From Candidatus Falkowbacteria bacterium RIFCSPLOWO2_12_FULL_45_13 (GTDB taxonomy: Bacteria > Patescibacteriota > Patescibacteriia > Patescibacteriales > GWC2-42-12), in the NCBI GenBank assembly GCA_001778055.1, contig MFFY01000032.1, positions 1-20,691 on the forward strand: a stretch of DNA of 20,691 nucleotides, written 5' to 3'. A program made the translations under genes and the position numbers. The notes under the pieces were generated by a model that ran no database searches, was not told the DNA's origin, and saw only the letters and a program-made list of their open reading frames with translations. Of the stretch, positions 11,678 through 18,827 are shown piece after piece; position 1 is the stretch's first letter; every line of letters begins with the position of its first letter.

Positions 11678-14600
11678 TTATATAACTATATTTATTAACT
11701 TACCTTTAACAAATATTATTTTTTTAACCTCTTTACCAACCAGCCACTTTTTAATTTTTTCGCTTGCCAGAGCTAATTCTTTAGCTTCTTCTTCGCCGAT
11801 GTCGGCCGCCGCTTCAACCAGATCGCGCACCTTGCCGTTTATCTGCAATACCAATTTAATGGTCTGATCTTGAGCCAGCGCTGGGTCGTATTCCGGCCAT
11901 TTTTCCCGGAAGATGCTTTGCTTGTGGCACAACTTCTGCCAAAGTTCTTCGGCCAGATGCGGCGCGAAAGGAGCCAGGATGATCAAGAATCTTTCCGCGG
12001 CCGCGCGCGGCACAGCTTCGTGCTTACCGATAAAATTCATGAATATCATCATGGCGCTTATAGCCGTGTTAAATTTCATAGCCTCGATATCTTCGCCAAC
12101 CTTCTTGACGGTTTTATGGAGCAGCTGCGGCAGGCCCGCAGGCGCGTTGGCGCAGGGCTTTTTGCCGTCATCGCAATCCATGAGCTTAACCTGGCCGTAA
12201 AAATTCCAAATCTTTTCCAAAAATCTCTGCGCTCCGGCCAGGCCGTCCATGCTCCAGGCGACAGTCTGATCAAACGGACCAATGAACATCTCATAAACGC
12301 GTAAAGCGTCAGCGCCGAATCGCTTAACTAAATCATCCGGATTAATTATTGTTTCCGGCCTGGACTTTGACATCTTCACGCCGCCCTCGGCCAGAATAAC
12401 TCCATGAGAAGTGCGCTTGGCGTATGGTTCGCTCGTCGGTACCAGTCCCAGATCAAACAAAAATTTATGCCAAAATCGCGAATATAAAAGATGCAAAGTC
12501 GTGTGCTCCATGCCGCCGTTATACCAGTCTACCGGCAGCCAATATTTGAACTGATCGCCGGCGAATCTAAGGTCTAAATATTTTAAATTTTTTTCATCGT
12601 TTCGAATTTTGAATTTTGAATTTTTGATTTGTTTCGGATTTCGGATTTCGGATTTCGGATTTTTCTCCATCATCAAATATGCCAAATAATACCAAGAACT
12701 CCCGGCCCAATTCGGCATGGTGTCGGTTTCCCGCCTGGCCGGCCCGCCGCAACGCGGACACTTGGTATTAACCCAGTCGCTAATGGCCGCCAAGGGCGAC
12801 TCGCCCGTGTCAGTCGGCTGGTATTTCTCCACTTTCGGCAGTTCCACCGGCAAATCTTTCTCCGGCACCGGCACTCGGCCGTTATCGTCAAATAATTTCA
12901 AAACTTCCGGTTCAATCTCCGCCCGGCTGAAATGCCGATGATTGGGTTTAACATAAATGACTCTCGCCTCAAACAATTTTCCCAATTCTTCCGACTGGTC
13001 TTTAGGAATAATTATAAAATCTTTATCGGCTAAAACGACGAATTCATTGGCGGCTTTTTTAATTTTTTTAAAATTAAATTTCCAATCCGACGAAGCGATA
13101 ACTTCCGGTATCTCGCGATGATTAAATTCCGGCCGCAAAACCGCGTCTAAAAAAACCGCCCGTGCAATCTTAGTTTTTATTTTTTCCAAAATTTTCATCA
13201 TCACCGCTCCGCCGAGGCTATGACCGATGATTATCGTATCTTCATCGATTTTAGCGTTTTTTAATATATAATTCGCTTGCTCTTCAACGTTCGGATTAGC
13301 TGTGTTGGGTAATTCCGGGCCAAAAAAAGCATGTCCTCTCTTTTCCAGCTCCTTCTTTAGCCAAGCTTTCCAGGGTGTCTTGCAAGTACTGTCGTAACCA
13401 TGGATAAAAATAAAATTATATTTCCGATTTTTACATTTTTCGCAAAACACCACCGGAATTGGTTCGCCCCAATAATGCTGACGGGAAAAAATCCAGTCGC
13501 GCAAGTGATATGTGACGACTTTCTTTCCCCAGCCTTTTTCTACCATATAATCCATAATCTTCCTGGTCGCCTCATGAATTTCTAAACCGTTCAGTATGCC
13601 TGAATTAACCATTCTCCCCTCTTCCTCCTGAACTTGTTCGGGCCGAGCAATCGGCGAAGTGTCGTAATCTTTTCCGACCACCACGCGAATAATTTCCAGA
13701 CCAAATTCCTTGGCGAATTCAAAATCTCTGATATCGTGACCAGGCACGCCAACCACCGCGCCGGTACCATAACCAGATAGCACAAAATCGGAAACCCAAA
13801 TCGGCATCTTTTTTCCGGTTAAATGATTGATCGCGAATCTGCCGGTAAAGACGCCTGTTTTTTTTCTGCCTTCCGTGATTCTCTCTTCTTCTGTTTTTTT
13901 GCTGGCATTATTTACATATGCTGCGACTGTTTTTTTGTTATCCTCGGTCGTAATTTTCATCGCCAACTCATGCTCCGGAGCCAACACCACGAAAGTAGCC
14001 CCATAATTAGTGTCTGGACGCGTTGTGAAAACCGTAATCGTTTCCTTTGTTCCATCTATCAGATAAGTAATATTTATTCCCTCTTTCCGCCCGATCCAAT
14101 TTTTCTGCTGGGTTTTTATTTTTTCCAAAAAATTAACCGTGTCCAAGTCTTTATCCAGCCGGTCGGCATACTTGGTGATAGCCAAGAGCCATTGTTCTTT
14201 GTCCCGTTTTTCCACCGGCGTACCACAGCGTTCGCATTTGCCGTCGACCACTTCCTCATTGGCCAGGCCGATCTTGCATGAGGGGCACCAATTAATGGCC
14301 ATTTTCTTTTTATAAGCCAGCCCGCGCTTTAAAAATTGTAAAAATATCCATTGCGTCCATTTATAATAAGCCGGATCGGTCGTATTTATTTCCCGGCTCC
14401 AGTCAAAAGAAAATCCCAAGTTTTTAAGCTGACGCCGAATATTGTCCGTGTTTTTTTTCGTCACCACCGTCGGATGGATGCCGGTTTTAATGGCATAATT
14501 TTCCGTGGGCAGGCCGAAAGCGTCCCAGCCGATCGGATAAAGCACATTATAGCCTTGCAGGCGCCGCTTGCGGCAGATGATATCCATGGCCGTGTCAGGG

Positions 14601-14761
14601 CGGATATGGCCGACATGCAGACCTTCGCCGGACGGATAGGGAAACTCAATCAAACCGTAAAATTTCGGCTTTTTATCAAAGTTAAGGGCTTTGTCCAGCT
14701 CTTCTTTTTCCCAAAATTCTTGCCATTTTTTTTCTATGTCTCGATGATTATATTTATTCAT
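11678..14761 (-). CDS. leuS: Leucyl-tRNA synthetase with inserted alpha/beta-hydrolase domain
   Basis: Class I synthetase charging tRNA-Leu. Normal parts: HIGH-type HVGH at 49-52 after FPYPSGEGL, zinc knuckles CPSC 159-162 and CERC 176-179, CP1 editing domain with TTRPDT 246-251 and GHDIRDFEFA 341-350 (Asp346 matches the editing aspartate), WYNGGMEH 747-753, KMSKS 796-800, C-terminal anticodon-binding region. At 1027 residues it is about 190 too long. The excess is residues 444-627, between CEKC (440-443) and GRVPVPEKDLP (628-638), which are adjacent in ordinary LeuRS. The insert is a whole RBBP9/YdeN-like hydrolase: FIHGYD at 452-457, nucleophile Ser515 in GHSLGG, Asp579, His610 in HRHF. A second, repeat-derived insert lies at 701-722. 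Start ATG 14761 fits the family N-terminus (NKYNHRDIEKKWQEFW). Confidence 0.95.
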   Translation of the reverse strand: MNKYNHRDIEKKWQEFWEKEELDKALNFDKKPKFYGLIEFPYPSGEGLHVGHIRPDTAMDIICRKRRLQGYNVLYPIGWDAFGLPTENYAIKTGIHPTVVTKKNTDNIRRQLKNLGFSFDWSREINTTDPAYYKWTQWIFLQFLKRGLAYKKKMAINWCPSCKIGLANEEVVDGKCERCGTPVEKRDKEQWLLAITKYADRLDKDLDTVNFLEKIKTQQKNWIGRKEGINITYLIDGTKETITVFTTRPDTNYGATFVVLAPEHELAMKITTEDNKKTVAAYVNNASKKTEEERITEGRKKTGVFTGRFAINHLTGKKMPIWVSDFVLSGYGTGAVVGVPGHDIRDFEFAKEFGLEIIRVVVGKDYDTSPIARPEQVQEEEGRMVNSGILNGLEIHEATRKIMDYMVEKGWGKKVVTYHLRDWIFSRQHYWGEPIPVVFCEKCKNRKYNFIFIHGYDSTCKTPWKAWLKKELEKRGHAFFGPELPNTANPNVEEQANYILKNAKIDEDTIIIGHSLGGAVMMKILEKIKTKIARAVFLDAVLRPEFNHREIPEVIASSDWKFNFKKIKKAANEFVVLADKDFIIIPKDQSEELGKLFEARVIYVKPNHRHFSRAEIEPEVLKLFDDNGRVPVPEKDLPVELPKVEKYQPTDTGESPLAAISDWVNTKCPRCGGPARRETDTMPNWAGSSWYYLAYLMMEKNPKSEIRNPKQIKNSKFKIRNDEKNLKYLDLRFAGDQFKYWLPVDWYNGGMEHTTLHLLYSRFWHKFLFDLGLVPTSEPYAKRTSHGVILAEGGVKMSKSRPETIINPDDLVKRFGADALRVYEMFIGPFDQTVAWSMDGLAGAQRFLEKIWNFYGQVKLMDCDDGKKPCANAPAGLPQLLHKTVKKVGEDIEAMKFNTAISAMMIFMNFIGKHEAVPRAAAERFLIILAPFAPHLAEELWQKLCHKQSIFREKWPEYDPALAQDQTIKLVLQINGKVRDLVEAAADIGEEEAKELALASEKIKKWLVGKEVKKIIFVKGKLINIVI
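12596..12661. repeat. Two AT-rich tandem repeats inside leuS
   Basis: On the plus strand, gaattttgaattttgaattt (from about 12604) is followed by four copies of ggatttc from about 12634. Read on the minus strand they encode the lysine/asparagine-rich KSEIRNPKQIKNSKFKIRN stretch (residues about 703-721), between WYYLAYLM and the FAGDQFKYWLPVD motif, where families normally vary. Confidence 0.8.
12881..13432 (-). other. Alpha/beta-hydrolase domain inserted in LeuRS
   Basis: This 184-residue segment, in frame within leuS, has the order of an RBBP9/YdeN-type serine hydrolase: beta strand and oxyanion region NFIFIHGYDS (449-458), WxxWLKKELEKRG (464-476), PELPNTANPN (482-491), DEDTIIIGHSLGG (506-518, nucleophile Ser515), FVVLADKD (574-581, acid Asp579), NHRHF (607-611, base His610). 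All three catalytic candidates are present, so activity is possible. Base composition does not differ obviously from the rest of leuS, and no repeat arms mark its edges. Confidence 0.88.
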
Positions 14762-14840
14762 ATATTTCTGCTTGCCTCGCCGAAGCTTCAGCGAAGGCGG
14801 GCCACTTGGGTTCTATAATTTTATGATTATATCTTTCCAT
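14754..14840 (-). pseudogene. Remnant of a second leuS 5' end / 28-codon upstream reading frame
   Basis: From ATG 14840 the minus strand reads MERYNHKIIEPKW, then PAFAEASARQAEIYE and TAA. The first 13 residues align with the leuS N-terminus MNKYNHRDIEKKW at 8 of 13 positions. The following codons come from a palindromic repeat (14771-14803) of a class common in CPR genomes. The stop overlaps the leuS start by a few bases in another frame. Either an old leuS start broken by a repeat with the present leuS beginning just after it, or a short coupled leader peptide. Confidence 0.65.
14771..14803. repeat. Palindromic repeat upstream of leuS
   Basis: cttgcctcgccgaagcttcagcgaaggcggg: cgcc-ttcgc and gcgaagg arms around an aagctt centre. 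Related core to the insertion in der at 1972-2017. Confidence 0.7.
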
Positions 14841-14887
14841 ATTGCGTTTATTTTATCCTAAAATTGGCGGAAAGGCAAGCAGTATTA

Positions 14888-14910
14888 CCCCTCCCTTATC
14901 AGGGGGAGGG
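14888..14910. repeat. C/G-tract palindrome between leuS and xth
   Basis: cccctccc (14888-14895) and gggaggg (14904-14910) with a short loop. Same class as the insertion inside topA. Confidence 0.65.
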
Positions 14911-14913
14911 CTA

Positions 14914-14948
14914 AGAGATGGTTACAAAACTATTTCGTAACCATCTCT
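14914..14948. repeat. 12-bp inverted repeat over the xth stop codon
   Basis: agagatggttac (14914-14925) pairs with gtaaccatctct (14937-14948). The right arm overlaps the xth stop TAG (14947-14949). It could act as a transcript-end hairpin but has no clear U-run. One arm is repeated at the left edge of the window. Confidence 0.7.
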
Positions 14949-15747
14949 AAATCTTTATTTCAATGCCCACCGGGCAGTGATCCGACCCCATAACCTTATC
15001 CATGATATAGGCGTCCTTCAGCGCTTTGATTAAATTTTTTGAAACGCAGAAATAATCAATCCGCCAACCGACGTTCCTGGCGCGCGAATTAAACCGATAG
15101 CCCCACCAGGAATATTGAACTTTATTTTTATTGATGTACCGATAAGTATCAACCTGGCCGGAATTTATAAATTTAGTCATCCAGGCGCGCTCTTCGTCGG
15201 TGAAGCCGGGGTTGCCGACATTATCCTTGGGCCGCGCTAAATCAATTTCCTCATGGGCCACATTAAAATCGCCGCACAAGACTACCGGTTTGTTTTTTTC
15301 CAGTTTTTTAACATATTTCAGCATCTGGTCATTGAACGCCAGCTTATACTCCAGCCTGGACAATTCATGATTGGCATTAGGGAAATAAGCGTTAATGAGA
15401 TAAAATTTCTCAAGTCCAATGGTCTGTGCTCTGCCTTCGCGGTCAAAAGTTTCAACCCCCAGGCCATTTTCCACAACCGGCGAAATAACTTGCCTGATTT
15501 TACCGGCCGTTTCGTAGGTCAAGCCGCGCTTGATAAGAGTTGCCGTGCCGCTATAACCGGGCCTGACAGCCGGATACCAATACTCTAGATAATCCTTAAA
15601 ATCGAACTTCTCCCGCGCCCGCGCGATATCGTCAATTTTTATTTCCTGGAGTAATAAAATTTCCGGTTGAACTTTTGTTAAAAAATCCAAAAAGCCCTTT
15701 TTCATCACGGCGCGCAGGCCATTGACGTTCCAAGAAATTATTTTCAT
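14947..15747 (-). CDS. xth: Exodeoxyribonuclease III (AP endonuclease)
   Basis: Xth/ExoIII cleaves DNA 5' of abasic sites and degrades 3' ends in base-excision repair. The 266-residue length is typical. All family motifs are visible: SWNVNG at 5-10 (Asn7), LLLQEIK at 31-37 (metal ligand Glu35), RPGYSGTAT at 62-70, YFPNA at 121-125, GDFNVAHEEIDL at 159-170 (Asp160, Asn162), WWGYRFNSRARNVGWRIDY at 214-232, and SDHCP at 255-259 (catalytic Asp256-His257). Start ATG 15747. It follows leuS upstream on the same strand with a 185-base repeat-filled gap, so is probably transcribed separately. No insertion is visible. Confidence 0.96.
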   Translation of the reverse strand: MKIISWNVNGLRAVMKKGFLDFLTKVQPEILLLQEIKIDDIARAREKFDFKDYLEYWYPAVRPGYSGTATLIKRGLTYETAGKIRQVISPVVENGLGVETFDREGRAQTIGLEKFYLINAYFPNANHELSRLEYKLAFNDQMLKYVKKLEKNKPVVLCGDFNVAHEEIDLARPKDNVGNPGFTDEERAWMTKFINSGQVDTYRYINKNKVQYSWWGYRFNSRARNVGWRIDYFCVSKNLIKALKDAYIMDKVMGSDHCPVGIEIKI

Positions 15748-15782
15748 ATTAGAGATGGCTCGTTAAACTCTGTGTATTAATA

Positions 15783-16039
15783 TTATGCATATCGGCCGTA
15801 AACTTGGAATATCGCCGTGTTAGTTTCCCATCTGCCTACCGGTTCAGTATAGCCAGGACTAATCAAAACGGAGGAAACTGCTTTCGCGCCTAAACCCGAG
15901 CAGGTGTCTCTAGGACGATGAGCCGGATAATCGTTAAATCCGGAATATCGGGCAATGGCCCCGGCCTTAGTGGCAGATCATTTTCAATCGCATGGTAAAT
16001 TTCAGCAATCATTGCTAAAATTGTCTTTAGCTGGTTCAT
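15783..16039 (-). pseudogene. Possible frameshifted small gene of unknown kind
   Basis: The 469-base gap between xth and the arginine decarboxylase holds GC-richer, coding-like sequence on the minus strand. An ATG at 16039 opens MNQLKTILAMIAEIYHAIEND, after which the plausible sequence continues in another frame for 64 residues (15977 down to 15785): SATKAGAIARYSGF, then CSGLGAKAVSS and PVGRWETNTAIFQVYGRYA before TAA. Together about 85 residues with a helix-then-beta pattern loosely like a pilin tail, though I do not recognise a family. A single shift near 15977 would join them. It may be a decayed gene or two unrelated frames. The rest of the gap (16040-16160) is AT-rich with nothing evident. 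Confidence 0.35.
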
Positions 16040-16159
16040 AATTTTGGTTTTTATTTTTGTTTAGCTAACAATATTTTACCAAAAATTGAACCATCTGTTG
16101 AATTTTAGCTCGCTTTACATAATCTAACTAGCATAATTCATAGAATATTTCAAAACAAC

Positions 16160-16188
16160 GGGCCTAATTCTTAAAAAGAACTAAGCCC
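16160..16188 (-). terminator. Possible terminator of the arginine decarboxylase gene
   Basis: Hairpin 16160-16172 with 16176-16188 (11 of 13 pairs), about 30 bases after the stop; on the minus strand followed by guuguuuug. Stem is good, U-run is broken. Confidence 0.5.
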
Positions 16189-16216
16189 ATTGATTATTAA
16201 AATTGAGTTGTCGGTT

Positions 16217-16870
16217 TCAGTTTTTGCCGGCTGATCCTGAAGAACCGTCATGGCCTGGTTTCGGATGAATCTCATTCTGGATTTCATCTTTTATCATGGG
16301 CGCGATAATATCTTTATGCAAACTAAAATCGCAAAAAACCGCCAAAGCGATAACCGTGGTCCAAAGGCCGTCTTTATTGCCTTCGGCCGATTGGGTAATG
16401 TTGGCGGTTTTAAAAACTTGGCCGCTGGCTTTATAGATTTGCTCTCTTTCTTCCCAGGCTTTGGCCGAATCAAATTCAATGCCTAAAGTCGTAGCCAGCA
16501 TGGTAGCGGCCAGATCTTCGGCATACTCGCCGCTCTTCTTGGCTACCTCGCCGAAAGCATGATGTTCGGACAAATAGCCATAATTATTTTCATCGCTCGG
16601 CCTGGCCACGCCGATGGCGGCTGAAATCAAACGATTGGGTTCGTTGGTTTCGCTCCTGGCCATAACGCAAAAAACTATCTGGCCAGGATGAAGCATTTTT
16701 TGACCCTTTTCTTTTGAAGTAAAATGGCAACTGGGCGGCAGAATGCTGGAAACGGTTACTAAATTATATTTTTCAATGCCGGCGTCCCTTAAAGCCAGCT
16801 CAAAAGACGCCAATCTGTCTTTATGAACGCCGACGCCTTTGGTAAAAAACATTTTTTTCGGAGTGAACAT
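16217..16870 (-). CDS. Pyruvoyl-dependent arginine decarboxylase
   Basis: PvlArgDC converts arginine to agmatine, feeding polyamine synthesis or acid resistance. The proenzyme cleaves itself at a Ser-Ser bond to form a pyruvoyl group. Visible signatures: TVSSILPP at 39-46 with the predicted cut between Ser41 and Ser42, LHPGQIVFCVMAR further on, AAIGVARP, and GYLSEHHAFGE. The family is typical of archaea and is also found in CPR and Chlamydia. At 217 residues it is longer than the roughly 160-195 usual, with a C-terminal extension (about 190-217, HPKPGHDGSSGSAGKN) that looks disordered. Stop is TGA, supporting code 11. Start ATG 16870. No obvious polyamine gene neighbours in the window. Confidence 0.9.
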   Translation of the reverse strand: MFTPKKMFFTKGVGVHKDRLASFELALRDAGIEKYNLVTVSSILPPSCHFTSKEKGQKMLHPGQIVFCVMARSETNEPNRLISAAIGVARPSDENNYGYLSEHHAFGEVAKKSGEYAEDLAATMLATTLGIEFDSAKAWEEREQIYKASGQVFKTANITQSAEGNKDGLWTTVIALAVFCDFSLHKDIIAPMIKDEIQNEIHPKPGHDGSSGSAGKN

Positions 16871-16902
16871 AGTTTTTTAAATACTTGTCGGCCAGAGGCT
16901 GA

Positions 16903-16992
16903 TCCGCCCTTGGCGGAAATTATGAATAATGAATCATGAATTATGGATTAAAAATTTTGTAAAGCATTTTCCCATAATTCATGATTCGTTAT
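16903..16992. repeat. Palindrome plus 16-bp inverted repeat upstream of the arginine decarboxylase
   Basis: tccgcccttggcgga (16903-16917) is followed by gaatcatgaattatgg (16931-16946), whose exact complement lies at 16972-16987. Same components as 4441-4482, rearranged. Fills the spacer between the two minus-strand genes. Confidence 0.75.
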
Positions 16993-17037
16993 CCATTGTT
17001 CCTTTTTTCTATGTAATTCAATTATACAGCTTTTTGA

Positions 17038-17175
17038 TTATTTGGCAATAATAATTCCCTGCAATTTTTTAACCCCCGCGCCGCTGACCGGCCAGCGCTT
17101 TCTTTTTTTCTTCTGCTTGGCTTTAAGCCGTTTTTCCAGTTCCATCTCCAGCTTATCTAAATTTTGTTTATTCAT
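17038..17175 (-). CDS. 45-residue basic protein, unknown
   Basis: ATG 17175 opens a 45-codon frame: an amphipathic Lys/Glu helix (MNKQNLDKLEMELEKRLKA), a stretch of basic residues (KQKKKRKR), then WPVSGAGVKKLQGIIIAK. The basic part followed by (K/P)VSG-x-x-V-x-KLQ-x-II resembles short proteins I recall from other CPR genomes; I cannot confirm this here. The basic run suggests nucleic-acid or ribosome contact, which is inference. Too short for standard gene calling. No Shine-Dalgarno visible. Confidence 0.55.
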   Translation of the reverse strand: MNKQNLDKLEMELEKRLKAKQKKKRKRWPVSGAGVKKLQGIIIAK

Positions 17176-17202
17176 AAATAAGTGATATAATATTAACATT
17201 CA

Positions 17203-17290
17203 CAAATCAACAAATCTTTTCACAAATATATAAATCCGCCAAAACGTCTATTCTAATATTTGTGAATTCGTGAATTGATTTGTTGATTTG
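17203..17290. repeat. 14-bp inverted repeat with inner arms
   Basis: caaatcaacaaatc (17203-17216) and its exact complement (17277-17290), plus inner cacaaatata/tatttgtg (17221-17230 and 17257-17264). It lies in the divergent gap between the 45-residue protein and the DsbA-like gene. Confidence 0.75.
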
Positions 17291-17312
17291 CGGGAGCTAA
17301 ATGATTCAATTT

Positions 17313-17318
17313 TATAAT
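17313..17318 (+). promoter_or_regulatory. Possible -10 box for the DsbA-like gene
   Basis: A perfect TATAAT 61 bases before the start codon. The only candidate -35, TTGCGG at 17288-17293, is 19 bases away and poor, so the assignment is tentative. Confidence 0.35.
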
Positions 17319-17379
17319 ATCTCAAAACAAGTTTGAATGTTTGTTGATTTAATAATAAGACATCTAATCGAAAATATCA

Positions 17380-18057
17380 ATGGAAGATTCAATCAAGCCT
17401 TGGTATAAACATTGGTGGGGCGGGGCGGCGATAGTTTTATCGGCCATAATTTTATTTTTCCTGACAGCCAGCGCTTTTTATTTTATCGGGGAAATTAAAA
17501 CCGCCAAGCTCAGGCAAAATCAGCTTAACCGTGGATTGACCGGCCAAAAATACGAAGCCTCAAACGGCGATAATTATTGGCTTGGCTCTAAAACCGCTAA
17601 TATTAGCATCGTTGAGTTTGCTGATTTTGCCTGCCCCTATAGTGAAAAGGCTTTCCCTACTATCAGGGAGATCAGCCAAAAATATAAAGATGATGTTAAA
17701 TTTATCTGGCGCGACTATCCGGTGGTAACCGAATATTCGGCCCTGCTGGCCTTGGCCGGTCGGTGCGCCGGCGAGCAGGGACTTTTTTGGCTGATGCACG
17801 ATAAACTGTTTCAGAATCAGGGTGTCATCCAAGCCGAGCAGCTGGTAGCTCTGGCCAATCAGATCGGCGCGGATGTCACCAAGTTCAAGGACTGCCTTAA
17901 TCAACAGAAGTATTTAAAGCAAATAATGCAAGATTTTACTGACGGGCAAAGTTTCCTTGTTAGCGGCACGCCGACATACTTTATCAACGGCTATAAGGTT
18001 GCGGGCGATATCCCATACGATACTTTTGTAAAAATAATTGAGCAGCTAAAAAAATGA
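17380..18057 (+). CDS. Membrane-anchored DsbA/thioredoxin-fold protein with CPYS active site
   Basis: 225 residues: one membrane helix (about 15-37) and an extracytoplasmic thioredoxin-fold domain of the BdbD/DsbA (Thioredoxin_4) kind from about 55. Motifs: FADFACPYS at 80-88, GRCAGEQG at 127-134, and cis-proline SGTPTYFING at 195-204 (Pro198). The active site is C85-P-Y-S88 where CxxC is usual, so one thiol is missing. Cys129 and Cys172 elsewhere could supply a second. A CxxS site suggests a reductase/isomerase or a mixed-disulfide handler and not a classic oxidase. Possible client in the window: the six-cysteine exported protein at 10110-10628. Stop TGA. Start ATG 17380. Confidence 0.9.
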   Translation: MEDSIKPWYKHWWGGAAIVLSAIILFFLTASAFYFIGEIKTAKLRQNQLNRGLTGQKYEASNGDNYWLGSKTANISIVEFADFACPYSEKAFPTIREISQKYKDDVKFIWRDYPVVTEYSALLALAGRCAGEQGLFWLMHDKLFQNQGVIQAEQLVALANQIGADVTKFKDCLNQQKYLKQIMQDFTDGQSFLVSGTPTYFINGYKVAGDIPYDTFVKIIEQLKK

Positions 18058-18168
18058 GATAGTTAAGACTACTGAGATATTTATGATTATTGGGATGGAC
18101 ATTTTGAACGTCTGTTAATCTATCTCCATAATCCCGAATATCCTAATTATCCTAACAATCCCAAACCT

Positions 18169-18726
18169 ATGGTTGAAATACGAATCCACGGACGCGGCGG
18201 CCAGGGCGTGGTTACCGCCGCCGAATTAATCGCCATCGCCGCCTTTAAGGATGGCAAACAGGCACAAGCCTTTTCTTCTTTCGGGGTGGAAAGAACCGGC
18301 GCCCCGGTGGAGTCATACGTTAGAATTGACGATCAACCGATCATAACGCGGCAACAAATCTATCGGCCCAATGTCTTAATTGTTCAGGATGCTTCCCTCT
18401 TAGGAGCCATCGATGTTGCCAAGGGGGCGGATAAAAATACTCTGATAATTATCAACACGGCTAAAAATAAAGACGAGCTAAAAATAAATTTGCCCCCCGG
18501 CGCCAGGAAAAATAATCTCCATTTTATTGACGCGACTAAAATCGCCATAGCCATTATCGGTAAAAATATCGTCAATACCGTGATTCTTGGCGCCTTCGCC
18601 AAAGCCACCGGATTGATAGGTTTAAAATCGTTGGAAGCGGCGATCAAAGAAAAATTCGTGGACCAGCCGAATTTAGTCGCTAAAAATATTAAAGCCGTGA
18701 AAAGAACCTACCAAAGTAATATTTAA
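18169..18726 (+). CDS. porC: 2-oxoacid:ferredoxin oxidoreductase, gamma subunit
   Basis: Gamma chain of a pyruvate (or other 2-oxoacid):ferredoxin oxidoreductase, which oxidatively decarboxylates the acid to an acyl-CoA and reduces ferredoxin. The 185 residues match the POR gamma fold: HGRGGQGVVTAAELIA at 7-22, FSSFGVERTGAPV at 35-47, VES-YVRID, and VNTVILGAFAKATGL near 135-150. Normal length. It is the first of three subunit genes in the order gamma, delta, alpha on the plus strand. The substrate cannot be read from sequence; pyruvate is the usual one for four-subunit types. The stop codon lies in the left arm of a 28-base inverted repeat. Confidence 0.93.
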   Translation: MVEIRIHGRGGQGVVTAAELIAIAAFKDGKQAQAFSSFGVERTGAPVESYVRIDDQPIITRQQIYRPNVLIVQDASLLGAIDVAKGADKNTLIIINTAKNKDELKINLPPGARKNNLHFIDATKIAIAIIGKNIVNTVILGAFAKATGLIGLKSLEAAIKEKFVDQPNLVAKNIKAVKRTYQSNI

Positions 18727-18822
18727 TTTTGAATTTTTAATTTTGAATGAATTTTGAATGACTTAATTTCTAAATTCTAAATTCAAAATTAATCATTCAT
18801 TCAAAATTTAAAATTCAAAATT
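18725..18822. repeat. 28-base AT-rich inverted repeat between gamma and delta genes
   Basis: 18725-18752 and 18795-18822 are complementary at 27 of 28 positions. Built of ttttgaat/attcaaaa units, the same units that appear inside the alpha-subunit gene and leuS. It contains the last base pair of the gamma stop. Confidence 0.85.
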
Positions 18823-18827
18823 ATCCT

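Noticed and set aside
11870..12304. Long plus-strand frames opposite leuS (also near 13823 and 14351)
   Set aside because: They are antisense shadows of leuS, rich in residues produced by the complementary codons and without family motifs.
14914..14948. Intrinsic terminator for xth
   Set aside because: Stem is perfect but the minus-strand downstream sequence lacks a U-run, and a copy of one arm occurs at the window start, so a repeat is the simpler reading.
17203..17290. CRISPR-like repetition
   Set aside because: The many repeats are inverted pairs or short tandem units, with no regular direct repeats separated by equal unique spacers, and no cas genes.
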